Notes under the pieces: model-generated | Database searches by the model: none | What the model was told of the DNA's origin: nothing | What the model saw: only the letters and a program-made list of their open reading frames with translations | Made by a program: the position numbers and the translations under genes | In this document: piece by piece, positions 35,110 to 47,366 of the stretch | Layout of the letters: each line of letters opens with the position of its first letter | Position numbering within the stretch: position 1 is the stretch's first letter | Source of the DNA: Xylaria sp. FL1777 | Lineage: Eukaryota > Ascomycota > Sordariomycetes > Xylariales > Xylariaceae | Assembly (NCBI GenBank): GCA_022578965.1 | Contig: MU400523.1 | Location: 62,001 to 126,000, forward strand | Length of the DNA: 64,000 nt | Reading direction: 5' to 3'

Positions 35110-37133
35110 ATGCCCACGATAGGCGTGAATAAAGAGGATTTCTTCGTGGCGCTGGGCCAGCGGTAAGACAGCTCAGCTGCTCCCCCGTCTTGCCACAGAC
35201 TTATTCCTCTGTAGGTTCACCACCGACGAATTTCAGGAACTATGCTTCGACTACGGCATAGAGCTCGACGAGGATACGGAAGATGACCCGTCACGGCCTG
35301 CCAACGAGGCACCCCAGCTGAAGATAGAGGTGCCTGCCAACAGAAGTGACCTGCTATGCTTCGAAGGCCTCTCCCGTAGCTTGAACATTTTCCGCGGCAG
35401 GGCGTCGGCGCCGACATACCGCGTGCTCGACCTCCCTGAAGATCGCATGCAGCATGTCGTCGTAGCAAAGGAGACGGCCGACGTGCGACCCCTCATCTCA
35501 GCGGCTATTCTTCGCGGCGTGAAGTTTACCCAAGCTTCATATGACTCATTCATCGGTCTCCAAGACAAACTCCATCAGAACCTGGCACGCCAAAGAACTT
35601 TAGTTGCAATTGGAACTCACGATCTCGACACCTTACAGGGGCCTTTCACCTACGAAGCTCGCCGACCGGAGGATATCCGATTCGCACCTTTAAACCAGCA
35701 AAAGGAGATGGATGGCAATGAACTGATGGCGCACTTGGACAACGGCAAGTCCTGCTTCAACTACCTCCCTGAGTTCAGTACGCTTACCAGTTAGATTAGA
35801 CAAGCACCTGAGTCGATACCTACATATAATCCGCGATGCGCCACGGTACCCAGTCATCTACGACTCAAAGGAGATTGTTTGCTCCCTTCCCCCAATTATT
35901 AACGGTGACCACTCGAAGATCACCCTGAACACGACGAACGTCTTCATTGAGCTGACGGCCACCGACCGAACCAAACTCGAAATAATCTGTAATGCCATGG
36001 TAACAATGTTCGCGGAATATTGTTCTGAGCCTTTCGTGGTGGAACCCGTGCTGATCAAGGAGGCTGACGGAACAACGAGAGTCACGCCTAATCTTGCCCC
36101 GATCAGAATGGAAGTGGATGTTAGCTATATAAATGGATCTTGTGGGTTGGACCTTTCGGCGGAATCCATTTGCCAACTTTTGGAGAAAATGGCGTATACA
36201 TCTCACCCGTTAGGCTCCAGTATCGAAGTTTTCGTCCCACCGACACGACCGGATGTGTTACATGCTTGTGATATAGTAAGACTAAATGTTATGTCTCAAC
36301 CCATTCAAACAACCAGTGCTAATTGCGATCATAGATGGAAGACGTTGCCGTAGCGTACGGCTTCAACAAACTACCGCGGTCACAGTCAATCAAAACAGCT
36401 ACCATTGGCAAAGCACGGCCGATAAACAAGCTCGCCGACATTGTACGCCTGGAGTGTGCCATGGCCGGTTGGCTTGAAGTTATGCCGCTCATTCTCTGTT
36501 CCCACGAAGAGAACTTTGGCTGGCTGAATAGGCATGATGATGGCACTACTGCCGTGACGCTTGCGAATCCCAAGACGGTCGAGTATCAGGTTGTGCGTAC
36601 ATCACTTCTTCCAGGCCTGATCAAAACCCTCCGCGACAACAAATCTATGCGGCTTCCCCTAAAAATATTTGAGACATCAGATATTGTGTTGAAGGATAGC
36701 TCTGTCGAACGTCGCGTAAGTTGAATGGCATTGACTCCTTGTAACAGAGCATTAGTAGAATGTTGCTAACGAAACCCAATAGGCTAGAAATGAGAGACAC
36801 TGGGCTGTAGCTTATTGTAATACAACCAGCGGTTTCGAGATGGTCCATGGACTTTTGGATAGAATTCTCCTTATGCTTCGCGTAGATGATTACTTCATCC
36901 AGGAGATTTCGGACTTGACCTTCCTCCCGGGGCGTGCGGCTGGTATCTATCTTGGAAAGAGAGGGGAGGAAAGTCGACGTATCGGAGAACTTGGTGTACT
37001 GCATCCTGAAGTACTTGAAAAGTTTGAAATCAAGTTAGTTTCCTATAAGTTGTACTTCATGAACGAAATGCTAACTCGATACTGCAGGTACCCCGTGAGT
37101 GTCCTTGAGCTTAACTTGGAAGTCTTCTTATAA
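35110..37133 (+). CDS. FRS1: Cytosolic phenylalanyl-tRNA synthetase beta subunit
   Basis: Six exons: 35110-35162, 35215-35744, 35800-36275, 36335-36715, 36783-37033 and 37088-37133, giving 578 aa, close to the usual 590. Family blocks: MPTIGVNKEDFFVALGQRF, KIEVPANRSDLLCFEGLSRS, PRYPVIYDSKEIVCSLPPII, NGDHSKITLNTTNVFIELTA, DIMEDVAVAYGFN, TSLLPGLIKTLRDNK and the closing YPVSVLELNLEVFL. The second intron (35745-35799) appears to begin GCAAGT rather than GT. A GC donor is the choice that gives the conserved NDKHLSRYLHIIRD. A GT donor four nucleotides later, with an earlier acceptor, is a weaker alternative. The subunit forms the alpha2-beta2 enzyme that charges tRNA-Phe. Confidence 0.95.
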
Positions 37134-37482
37134 TGAGGGACAACAACAATGAGCACCTCGGCTTCTCTAAAATATGGCAGCTGTACTACAGCTGGCAAGA
37201 AGAGCAATAGATTAGAATAGATAGCTTTCTCTGCCAAATCTTGTGCTGCATGGCGGATTATATCTGTTCAACGAAGAGTTAGCGAGACTTTTAACCAAAG
37301 TATACAACTCATTAGAGCCGGAAAAAGAAAAAAGAAAAGAAAAGACACTTTCTATAGCATATTGTAGAGTGGCTTGAACTATAAGTTGTTAGTAGCCCAT
37401 CAAAACATACGTGACTTGACTTTTGGTGCCACCTGTGGCGTGGGAGGTTAGTGGGTCACTTCGTTAACTTCTCCAATTTCGT
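37134..37482. other. Intergenic between FRS1 and TRM44
   Basis: A short gap with an AAAAGAAA-rich stretch near 37320-37345. It should hold the FRS1 terminator and TRM44 promoter. No gene is seen. Confidence 0.5.
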
Positions 37483-39018
37483 ATGTCATACTCTTATGGA
37501 GGAAGCTCCTTGCTGCATCACACAGGCAAGATGGGTTCCGAGCCAGAGCCATATGCAGAAGGCTCCCCAAGCCTCATCACAGATCTGTCAGGGGAAAAAT
37601 GGACACCACTCTTCCGAAAGAAATGTTCATTCGATCCGGGAAATTTCTTTACAGCCATGGATAATCTTATTCGCAACCCGAATATTAATTCGTCCTGGCT
37701 CTTTCGTGCAGATATTTTAATCGAGCAAGATTCTATGCAGGCTCTTACGCAGAATGCCCCAGCCGATGAGACGGGTCCCAAGCCCATCGTCGTCCAATTC
37801 ACGGGTTTCCATCTAGACAAACTGCTTGTTCGAAGGCTGATACCGAGGAATCCTCAGAGAGACCCGCCCTTAGACCAAACATGCTTGATCTACCACAGTT
37901 GTGGAACAGGTGAGACGGAGACTACTTCTTCGATGGTTGTCTATAAACCCCATATCTCTTCCCATTCCGATGTGCCATTCTACCATCCCAAGGTGAAGGC
38001 TATCGCATTCCTCCATGAGTGGAATTCAAGGATCGGCGAAGGTGCCGTTTCAATTCATTACAATTTCTTTGACGAGTATGGTTCGTCTCCAAAGTTAGCC
38101 AGGACTGGGCTTCATCTGATATCGACACTACATAAACATGGTGAGGGGGACAAAGCAGGATACGTGAAACGAGTTCAGCATGATACTATTATACCTCAAG
38201 CTACTGTTCAGTCTACTTACGCAAGGCTTAAGAAGAAATACGCACGCAAGCTTGTAGAAGGATGGGTCGAGGTCACAGACCCAACAAAACACTGTTTTGA
38301 GGACCTAGCGATTGCGGCATTCCTTATCGAGCTATGGGCTCAGATGTATCACGATTCTCTATTTCCAGGCTTTGTGGACATTGGATGTGGTAATGGCCTG
38401 CTGGTTTACATCCTGCGCCAAGAGGGCTATTCAGGATGGGGCTTCGACGCACGAAGGCGCAAGTCCTGGAACAACTTCACAGACAGAGTTGACCCGGCTT
38501 CCGAAAACGATACAAATGAAAGCCTTCGTCAACTAGTTCTCCTCCCAGCGGTTCTACAGGATCAGGGTCACCAAGATGGGGAGCTTGCTCAGCGGATCCA
38601 TGATGGCAGGTTTCCAAAGGGAACCTTTATCATCTCAAATCATGCAGATGAGCTTACACCATGGACACCCATCCTTGCTACTATCTCGGACTGTCCCTTT
38701 ATGATGATACCATGTTGCAGTCACAACTTGTCGGGAGCTAAGTTTAGGGCAGCGGCACCCAAGGAAAAGGGCAAGTCTGCATCGGCATACTCGTCTCTTG
38801 TGGAATGGGTGAAGCAAATCGCCCATGACTGCGGTTGGGAGGTCGAAACAGAAATGCTGAGGATACCAAGTACACGAAACACAGGAATCATAGGAAGACG
38901 CCGTCTAGAGAACCTAGTTTCTGCTGACATCCCAGCTATTTTGAGAAAATATGGTGGCACCAGCGGATATGTAGACAATGCTATCAAGCTTACAAAGACC
39001 GCTCCGAGAGGTCATTAA
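37483..39018 (+). CDS. TRM44: tRNA (uridine-2'-O)-methyltransferase Trm44
   Basis: A single exon of 511 aa. The start could be the ATG at 37483 or the in-frame ATG at 37531; I list the first. Blocks seen: WTPLFRKKCSFDPGNFF, NLIRNPNINSSWLFRADIL, then LVEGWVEVTDPTKHCFEDLA, the AdoMet-binding FVDIGCGNGLLVYIL followed by GWGFDARRRKSW, then FIISNHADELTPWTPILA and FMMIPCCSHNLSGAKF. Trm44 makes 2'-O-methyluridine at position 44 of tRNA-Ser in the cytosol. It is unspliced, unlike nearly all neighbours. Confidence 0.93.
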   Translation: MSYSYGGSSLLHHTGKMGSEPEPYAEGSPSLITDLSGEKWTPLFRKKCSFDPGNFFTAMDNLIRNPNINSSWLFRADILIEQDSMQALTQNAPADETGPKPIVVQFTGFHLDKLLVRRLIPRNPQRDPPLDQTCLIYHSCGTGETETTSSMVVYKPHISSHSDVPFYHPKVKAIAFLHEWNSRIGEGAVSIHYNFFDEYGSSPKLARTGLHLISTLHKHGEGDKAGYVKRVQHDTIIPQATVQSTYARLKKKYARKLVEGWVEVTDPTKHCFEDLAIAAFLIELWAQMYHDSLFPGFVDIGCGNGLLVYILRQEGYSGWGFDARRRKSWNNFTDRVDPASENDTNESLRQLVLLPAVLQDQGHQDGELAQRIHDGRFPKGTFIISNHADELTPWTPILATISDCPFMMIPCCSHNLSGAKFRAAAPKEKGKSASAYSSLVEWVKQIAHDCGWEVETEMLRIPSTRNTGIIGRRRLENLVSADIPAILRKYGGTSGYVDNAIKLTKTAPRGH

Positions 39019-39457
39019 TGATAACTACAGTATAAAAACGACTATGAGTGAACAAGCCACAGTATAGAAGGTCGGACACATTAAAATCGGCAGTAGGTAA
39101 GACATGAAAGAGGAATTGGTTAGGTGTATCTGGCCTCGTGGCTCTTATGATGCACGCTGTGTCGTTCCAAAACCTTAGATACCTAGGTACCTAGTAGGTA
39201 GCAGAGGTCCACTACAGGTGCTGTATGTGTACTGCAGCGGTGTGGTTCAGCGCAAATACACTATACGTTCACGTGACTGACCCACCGACCGACTTGCAAC
39301 GTCGCTGCTTTCTGAGGCCGCTAGCCTGCACTAGCATGGCGGATTATGTGTAGCCTGTCCTGACCTCCAAAACCTACCACCTAGATGCGAACACCTACTA
39401 GAGACGTACGACATCTTCGACTTTCCTAGGCACCCGGAGAGCTGTCTCGCCGCCACC
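39019..39457. promoter_or_regulatory. SEC21 upstream region with TAGGTACC motif
   Basis: A 439-bp gap containing ttagatacctaggtacctag at about 39175 and a following taggtag run, like those in other gaps of this window. No gene is seen. Confidence 0.5.
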
Positions 39458-42450
39458 ATGAGTTACGGCAAGAAAGATGAAGATGCTGACCTTGGCTTGG
39501 TCAAGGTCGATCGCACCCAAGTATTTCAAGAAGGTGTGTAACTCCGATTCGTCACCAAAACCCCTAAAAGCCACCTTCAAGGATGACCGCTAAATGGGAT
39601 GTGCAGCCCGATTGTTCAACAGTTCACCGATCCAGCCGCGACGATGCCGTATCCTGCTCACGAAGATAGCTCTCCTCCTCTACACGGGGGAGAAGTTCCC
39701 TACCAATGAAGCCACCACCCTTTTCTTCGGTATCTCGAAGCTATTCCAGAACAAGGATGCCAGCTTGCGCCAGATGGTTCACCTTGTGATCAAGGAGCTT
39801 GCCAACTCGGCAGAGGACATCATTATGGTGACGAGCACAATTATGAAGGACACAGGAGGTAGCACAGATGCCATATATCGGCCAAACGCGATAAGGGCAC
39901 TGTGCCGTATCATTGATGTTGGTCTACTTGGATACCGAACTTCAGTCTCTCATTTTGTTGGCTAACAGCCGCAGGCGACCACCGTCCAATCAATTGAGCG
40001 AGTCATGAAGACAGCAATTGTCGACAAAAACCCCTCTGTCTCCTCCGCAGCCCTCGTTTCGTCCTACCATCTCCTCCCGATTGCCAAGGATGTTGTTCGG
40101 CGGTGGCAGTCCGAGACCCAAGAGGCTGCTGCCTCAACCAAGTCCTCCGGGGGATTCTCCCTTGGATTCTCTTCCTCCTCCAGCTCTGTTCCCGTAAACA
40201 ATTCGACGATGACACAGTATCATGCTATTGGCCTATTATACCAAATGAGATCGCACGACAGGATGGCTTTGGTCAAGATGGTTCAGCAGTTCGGTGCTGC
40301 TGGAGCTGTCAAGAGTCCGGCCGCTATCGTAATGTTGGTGAGATTGGCTGCCCAGTTGGCTGAAGAAGATCAATCACTGCGAAAACCGATGATGCAACTA
40401 CTTGATGGGTGGTTAAGACACAAGAGCGAGATGGTTAATTTTGAAGCTGCCAAGGCAATCTGCGACATGAGGGACGTGACGGATGCTGAGGTCACGCAAG
40501 CTGTTCATGTGCTGCAGCTATTCTTGTCTTCCCCGAGAGCGGTCACCAAATTTGCTGCTCTGCGAATTCTTCACAACTTCGCCTCTTTCAAACCTCAAGC
40601 TGTCAATGTCTGCAACCCGGATATCGAAGCGCTCATTTCAAATAGCAACCGATCGATTGCCACGTTTGCTATCACTACACTTTTGAAAACTGGCAACGAA
40701 GCCAGCGTTGACAGGCTGATGAAACAAATCTCGAGCTTTATGTCGGAAATCACAGATGAGTTCAAGATAACTATAGTCGAAGCGATCCGCACTCTCTGTC
40801 TCAAATTCCCTAGCAAGCAAGCGGGAATGCTGGCTTTTCTCAGTGGAATTCTACGTGATGAAGGAGGTTTTGAATTTAAGCGAGCCGTTGTCGAGAGCAT
40901 GTTTGATCTCATCAAATTCGTTCCTGACTCAAAGGAGGATGCTCTTGCTCACCTCTGCGAGTTTATCGAAGACTGCGAATTCACAAAGTTAGCTGTCCGG
41001 ATCCTACATCTAATCGGTCTTGAGGGCCCTAAGACTTCTCAACCAACGAAGTATATTCGCTATATATACAACAGAGTCGTCCTTGAGAACGCCATCGTCC
41101 GGGCTGCCGCTGTCACTGCCTTAGCTAAATTTGGTGTGGGGCAAAAGGACCCAGAAGTGAAGCGAAGTGTCGATGTTCTCCTAACAAGATGCTTAGATGA
41201 CGTTGATGACGAAGTTCGTGATCGTGCGGCGCTCAATCTTGGATTGATGCATGAAGAAGACGATGTGGGCGAACGTTTCATTAAGAATGGTGGGTATTAT
41301 GCCACAACAAAAGTTGCTTTTCGTGCTAACTCTAAGATCAGAAAATATGTTCTCACTGTCCTATTTTGAGCATCAACTTGTTACATATGTGACCTCAGAT
41401 GACAAGTCGGCATTTGATATTCCGTTTGACATCAGCAAAATTCCCGTGGTTACGCGGGAGCAAGCAGACGCAGAAGACCGAACAAAGAAGCTTACGGCAA
41501 CGACACCGTCGCTCAAACCCCCCAAGACTGGACCCTCCAAGGCTCCATCAACCGGGGCCGAGGCGCAAGCATCAGCTGCTGCGGCTGCACAGAAATACGC
41601 CCAGGAGCTTATGTCGATATCTTACATGAAGGAATTCGGCGGTCTTCTCAAGTCATCGCCCGTTGTTGAACTCACCGAAGCCGAAACCGAATACGTAGTA
41701 ACTGTGGTCAAACACATTTTCAAAGAGCACATTGTCCTACAGTATGAGATCAAAAACACACTACCCGCAACTGTTCTAGAAAACGTCTCAGTAGTCGCAA
41801 CACCATCCGACGAGGAGGAGCTTGAGGAAGTCTTCATTCTGCCCACGGAAAAACTCGAGACGGACGAGCCTGGCAAGGTCTATGTGGCATTTAAGAAAAC
41901 GGGTGGCGAAGGATCTCTACCTACTAGTTCCTTCTCCAATGTACTCAAGTTCACAAGCAAAGAAATCGATCCCACGACAAATGAACCTGAAGATACTGGA
42001 TATGACGATGAGTACGAGGTGGCAGAATTTGACCTGGCTGGCAGCGACTACGTAATACCCACCTTCGCCGGCAATTTCAATCATATATGGGAGCAAGTCG
42101 GAGCAGCGGGCGAAGAGGCAGAGGAGACATTACAACTATCTACTATGAAGAGTATCGCAGGTATGTATTTCCATTTCAGCGGCGTAATTGGCCAGATGAC
42201 TGATGTAATCGAAACAGACGCTACAGAACAGCTCGCCAAGACTCTCTCATTACAGCCGCTAGAGGGCACAGATGTACCCATTAGCCAGACAACACACCAG
42301 CTCAAATTGCTGGGCAAGACGGTCAATGGTGGCAGAGTAGTGGCGAATGTCAGGATGGCGTATTCGTCGAAATCAGGGGTGACGACCAAAATCACCGTAC
42401 GCAGCGAGGAAGAAAATGTTGCGGCGATGATAGTAGCGTCGGTTGCGTAA
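39458..42450 (+). CDS. SEC21: Coatomer (COPI) gamma subunit
   Basis: Five exons: 39458-39533, 39607-39917, 39975-41289, 41342-42160 and 42218-42450, giving 917 aa. Intron phases 1, 0, 1 and 1 match. The last intron (42161-42217, GTATGT...AACAG) is 57 nt and has no stop, so a naive ORF reads straight through it. Splicing restores the conserved MKSIADATEQLAKTLSLQPL. The N-terminal two thirds are adaptin-type HEAT repeats (EARLFNSSPIQPRRCRILLT, LTKIALLLYTGEKF, then FIKNENMFSLSYFEHQLV). A Pro/Ala-rich linker and the gamma-COP appendage domain follow, ending KITVRSEEENVAAMIVASVA. The subunit is part of the F-subcomplex of COPI coats that move cargo from Golgi back to ER. Confidence 0.95.
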
Positions 42451-43289
42451 TGATGTTTTCTAAGCTGGAGGCGTTATCGTTCTGCAAAATCTGGCTAGCG
42501 AGATTCGTTTCGATTTCGAGGATATATGCATAGTAGAGATGTCGGGGTTGGAATGGCCTTTTCTCAAACAGTGCACTCAGTCATGAAGATGGCTCAAGGG
42601 AGCTGGATAAGGGGACGTAATCGGTCAAGTCTCTAAGGCGATGAGCCATGCCAACACTGCAATGGAGACGAAAGACTCAGAAAGATTGCACTCCAAAAGA
42701 TGTTGCTTCGACATCAATAGTATCAAGTAAGCAACATAGTTAATTCATTCATATTTTGTATATGTAACTTCCTCTCTATAAGCTTTCGTGTGTCTTATCG
42801 TCCATTTTCAGGGGTAAGTCTGTCATAATCCAACCAACAGGATCTGCTGACCGATACAGAGTACATGTACAAATTGGTACGTACCGAGATTTAGTCTGGT
42901 GCTTTAATTGTGTGCGGCACGCGATTTGACGCGCCCTGGCCCACTTTAATGACGTTTTGTTCGCATTGAATTCGTTGGAAACCCTGACCAGCGCAATTAA
43001 GAAAAAATAAAGGCCAAATAATCTAGTATACGACTGAAACAACACCATGTCCATGGCCAACAACCACCTTCATTTTCTTAGTCTTTGATCCCCAGAGTCG
43101 AGAGGCTAGAATGAAAACTCAAAGCTCCATCTACGAGCACTACGACAGCTAGCGCACAAGCTTCACAGGCTACTATATTGTACCTATTGCGATCTACGAA
43201 ACGACCGATACTATCGATACTATCGATAACATATCCTACCAATCCCATCCTAACCTTTATGAACCAGGCCTGCGACAGCGTCGTTCAAG
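42451..43289. other. Intergenic between SEC21 and the phosphotransferase gene
   Basis: No supported gene. A minus-strand 95-aa ORF (42776-43063) has no recognisable features. Confidence 0.5.
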
Positions 43290-44696
43290 ATGGTGTATGT
43301 ACGGCAGGAATACCTGCCGAATCTCAAGGCGTACAAATACAGCGGCGTCGACCACTCTTTAACGTCCAAGTATATCCTCAAGCCCTTCTACACCCATGTC
43401 GTCATCAAATGCTTTCCCATGTGGATGGCCCCGAACTTGATCACCTTGTCCGGGTTCATGTTCGTCGTCGCAAACTTCCTCACCCTGCTCTGGTACAATC
43501 CCACTCTAGACCAGGATTGTCCGTCATGGGTCTACTACAGTTGGGCCGCTGGCTTGTTCATATACCAGACATTCGATGCCGTCGACGGCTCGCAAGCGTA
43601 TGCTACAAGCCATCTCTTTCTCTCTCCTTGTCACTATGCACGTTTCGCAGGCTGACTTAAGTTATACGACAGGCGACGAACACACCAGAGCGGCCCTTTG
43701 GGTGAATTATTTGACCACGGCGTTGACGCCCTCAATACCTCGCTTGAATGTCTTATCTTTGCTGCCTCGCAAAACATGGGGCAAAGCTGGTTTACAGTCA
43801 TCAGTGTTTTCGCCTGTATGCGGTTCCTATTTCTTTCAACTACGTGTATATGGTGATTGCCTTGCTTTGTTACTGACACACTCGTAGCGCTCGGCACCTT
43901 TTACGTTCAGACCTGGGAAGAATACCACACCAAGACCCTGACCCTAGGCATCGTAAATGGCCCGGTCGAAGGCATCTTAGCTCTAGTCTTAGTTTACGCT
44001 TTCACTGGCTTCATGGGCGGCGCCTCGTTCTGGAATCAATCTGTGCTAGCTACGATTGGTGTGTCTAGGAATCTCGGCATCCCCGACTTCCTGTATGGCC
44101 TGTCATTTACACAATGTTACTTAGCCCAAGGTGCTATTGTCATGGTGTACAACACAGTCGAGAGTGCGCGCAACGTCATCAAGGCCCGTCGCGCTCGTGG
44201 TGATCGTAGCCGTGGCGCTCTACTTGGTCTCGTCCCGCTGTTCGGCACCTGGTTCCTCGTTTCTGCGTACCTATATCTGCAGCCGCTGATCCGCACACAG
44301 CACCTCGTACCTTTCGTCATGTTCGCCGGCCTCGTGAACGCATATAGCGTGGGGCAAATGATCACGGCACATCTCGTTAAGCTAGATTTCCCGTACTGGA
44401 ATATCCTGGCCTTACCACTGAGCTTTGGCATAGTCGACTCGCTCGGGCCCATCCTGAAAGAGCACGTAGGCTGGGCCTCGGGCTGGCCCAGCGCTCTCGG
44501 CGACGACGTTTACCAGGTTGCTTTCATGTTCTGCATGTTAGGCACGGCAGTCGGCGTCTACGGCTCGTTTGTCGTCGATGTCATTGTGACTATTTGTGAC
44601 TATCTCGATATTTGGTGTTTGACCATCAAGCATCCATATGTGGAGGTGGCAGAACACATAGCCAACGGAGACACAAACAGGAAAAAGGTCAATTAG
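43290..44696 (+). CDS. CPT1: Choline/ethanolamine phosphotransferase
   Basis: Three exons: 43290-43597, 43673-43815 and 43888-44696, giving 419 aa. Phases 2 and 1 match. Splicing creates the full CDP-alcohol phosphotransferase signature DG-X2-AR-X8-G-X3-D-X3-D: DAVDGSQ joined to ARRTHQSGPLGELFDHGVDA. The intron thus lies inside the catalytic motif. The N-terminus shows YKYSGVDHSLTSKYILKPFY and WMAPNLITLSGF. About eight to ten hydrophobic helices follow. The enzyme transfers phosphocholine or phosphoethanolamine from the CDP form to diacylglycerol, the last step of the Kennedy pathway, at the ER or Golgi. Sequence alone does not separate CPT1 from EPT1 preference. Confidence 0.93.
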
Positions 44697-45820
44697 ATCT
44701 GAATTGGCGCCACATATACTATATGGAAATGAATTTGGGGTTCTTTATACGATGTCTTGACGTGCTGGGGGTTCTTATAATATATTGGCGAGGCGTAACG
44801 ATGGTTTCTTACTTACGTATATATCTGCAAGCTGAAACAGCGGAAGTGTTTCCAGGGGTGTAATGGCTTTATGTCTTGATGAGGACGAATCTGATGCGAA
44901 TGGATGATGGATAGGCAAGGCGAAGGTCTCGGAAAGTTGACTGAGGGTGTTGTCATAGATATTTCCGGTGTTGAGAACTTCGAGAGGCTAGGAAAACTTG
45001 GGGGTATATATGCTGTGTGTGTATCATAATAGATACATGGAGATATGGGGTACGCATGAACACACTTAATCGCCTTACAACTTCTTATTATCTGAGACTA
45101 CTATAATAATTGCTATTATCTAATGAGATATTCGATTGATTCGATCATATGGAGGAGTTGAGATATTTGGTAATGAATACAGCGAGATCATGCGAATCCT
45201 TTCATGTCGTGTCTATGTGCTAGCTACCTTATATTACGATCTATACCCTGTCTGTCTGCCTGTACATCCGCCATGGTCTGCTTGTATACGAGCTTACTGA
45301 GAGCACTGATCCACGTTATATGTACATACTTTTTCAGCATCTGCATTTCATCCGATCACCTGTTGTCTGTAACCTGTAGCCGTACGTAAATTGCCGTATA
45401 CACAATTAGCCCATGACCGTCTCGAGTCAGAGGTCACTTTTAAGCTCTCAAGCACGAGATTATATGACGCTCAAAAGAATAGCATATTTCTGAGACCGTC
45501 GCCAATCTCCGTAACCGTGACTGTGATCGTCTTGCAACCCCCCCTTCGTGCTAGGGTAGGTAATCCGATCCTAGCCGTGGCCCCTCCATTCCTACCCATG
45601 TCTACTAAGGTCAGCATTGTAGATATATCACGTGATGTGGTAAAGAGTTGTCTCCACCCCCAGACAGACATGGGTAGGGTACCTAGGTACCCACCTGCGG
45701 CATGTGGCTTGCACCAAGCGCGCCAGAAGCCGCGGCCAACAAGCACAACAACATTGGGTCATCACCAGTCCTCGAAACCATCGACGCCGGTCACACCACC
45801 CCAGCCTGAGAAGACATACC
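44697..45820. other. Intergenic upstream of PAC1
   Basis: 1.1 kb with no supported gene. A ggtacctaggtacccacc stretch is at 45677-45694. A 161-aa ORF (45391-45876) overlaps PAC1 exon 1 in another frame and is rejected. Confidence 0.5.
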
Positions 45821-47366
45821 ATGAGTCTTTTAACGAGCCGGCAAGCCGAAGAGCTGTATGTTGGACACCAACATGATCCTCTGTTCCATCTACCAGCGCC
45901 GCTGATCCTATGAGCCAGCCATAAGTCGATCATTGCATATTTAGCGGCGAATAACCTAACCGCCACGGCAGCAGCTCTCAGGACAGAGCTCAACCTAACA
46001 GAAAATGATTTCGATGCTGCTACCGCCGAGCGATACAAGGGCTTGCTGGAGAAAAAATGGACGAGTATTGTGCGGTTGCAGAAGAAGGCACGTGTAACAT
46101 CTCCGGATGCCGCCACGCTTGACATCTGACAACGTCTCATCACAGATAATGGATCTTGAGTCGAGAAACGCAACACTACAGTCAGAGCTCGACAGTGTCA
46201 CGCCCGCCTCCTTATCAATGCGCAATAAAGACCCGTCATCTTGGCTACCCAACCCCAACCCCCGATACACCTTCGAGTCACACCGGAGCACAATCAACTG
46301 CATCGCCTTCCACCCAGTGTTTTCATCGCTGGCAACCGGCTCAGATGATTACACAATCAAGATATGGGACTGGGATGCTGGTGATCTTGAAAGGACGATC
46401 AAGGGACATACTAGAGCGGTTCTAGACGTCGCATACGGTGGCCCCAGAGGCAATATACTGTTGGCGTCTTGCAGTTCGGATCTAACTATCAAGTTATGGG
46501 ATCCTGCCAACGAGTACAAAAACATTCGGACTCTGCCGGGCCACGATCATAGCATAAGCGCTTTGCAATTTATACCCAGCTCGGCAAATCTCCTGGTGAG
46601 CGCGAGTAGGGATCAAACATTGAAGATATGGGACGTTATCACAGGATTTTGTCTGAAAACACTCAGGGGGCATGCTGGTTGGGTTCGAGATGTATCTCCG
46701 ACTTTCGACGGCCGGTATCTGCTCTCTGCTGGGGACGATATGACGGCACGGTTATGGGACATTTCATCTCCAACCCAGACCGAATGTAAAGTAACCATGT
46801 TTGGCCACGAACACCATATCGAGTGCTGCGCAATCGCCCCTCCGGCAAGTTATAACTTCATTGCACTAACAGCAAAGCTGAAAAAGCCACCGCCGCTCAG
46901 CAGCGCGGCCGAATATTTCGCCACCGGGTCCCGAGACAAGACAATACGCCTATGGGACGCGCGCGGGACCTGTCTCTTGACACTTGTTGGCCATGACAAC
47001 TGGATACGCGCGCTTGTCTTCCACCCCGGCGGCAAGTACCTGTTGTCAGTGTCCGATGATAAGACATTGAGGTGCTGGGATCTCAGCCAAGACGGGCGGT
47101 GCGTGAAGGTCATTGGAGAGCCGCATGAGCGCTTCATTACCTCACTACAGTGGGCGCCAAGCATCGTCCGAAATTGGCAACAAGCAGAGCCCGCTACTGG
47201 CGGTGCTACAACAGAGCGGTTGCAGGGTGGGGAAGTAAGTGATCCATCGGCGCCTCATGGTCTAACGATAGATGGAACGCCAGGAGGAAAATCCGGAGAC
47301 GTGCAAATTCGTTGTGTCGTTGCCACGGCGGGAGTAGATTGTAAGTTGAGGATTTTCACGAACTAA
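45821..47366 (+). CDS. PAC1: Nuclear distribution protein PAC1/NudF (LIS1)
   Basis: Three exons: 45821-45855, 45919-46087 (or to 46093) and 46146-47366, giving 474 or 476 aa. The short first exon ([11 protein letters not shown]) joins to [20 protein letters not shown], a LisH dimerisation motif. A coiled coil follows ([20 protein letters not shown]), then seven WD40 repeats with typical endings such as [48 protein letters not shown] and [10 protein letters not shown]. Intron 2 has either a GC donor (AAG|GCACGT), which keeps the conserved LQKKIMDLE, or a GTAACA donor, which would insert Ala-Arg. LIS1 binds dynein and regulates nuclear movement and hyphal growth. Confidence 0.95.

Noticed and set aside
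45391..45876. 161-aa plus ORF before PAC1
   Set aside because: It overlaps PAC1 exon 1 in another frame and has low-complexity composition.
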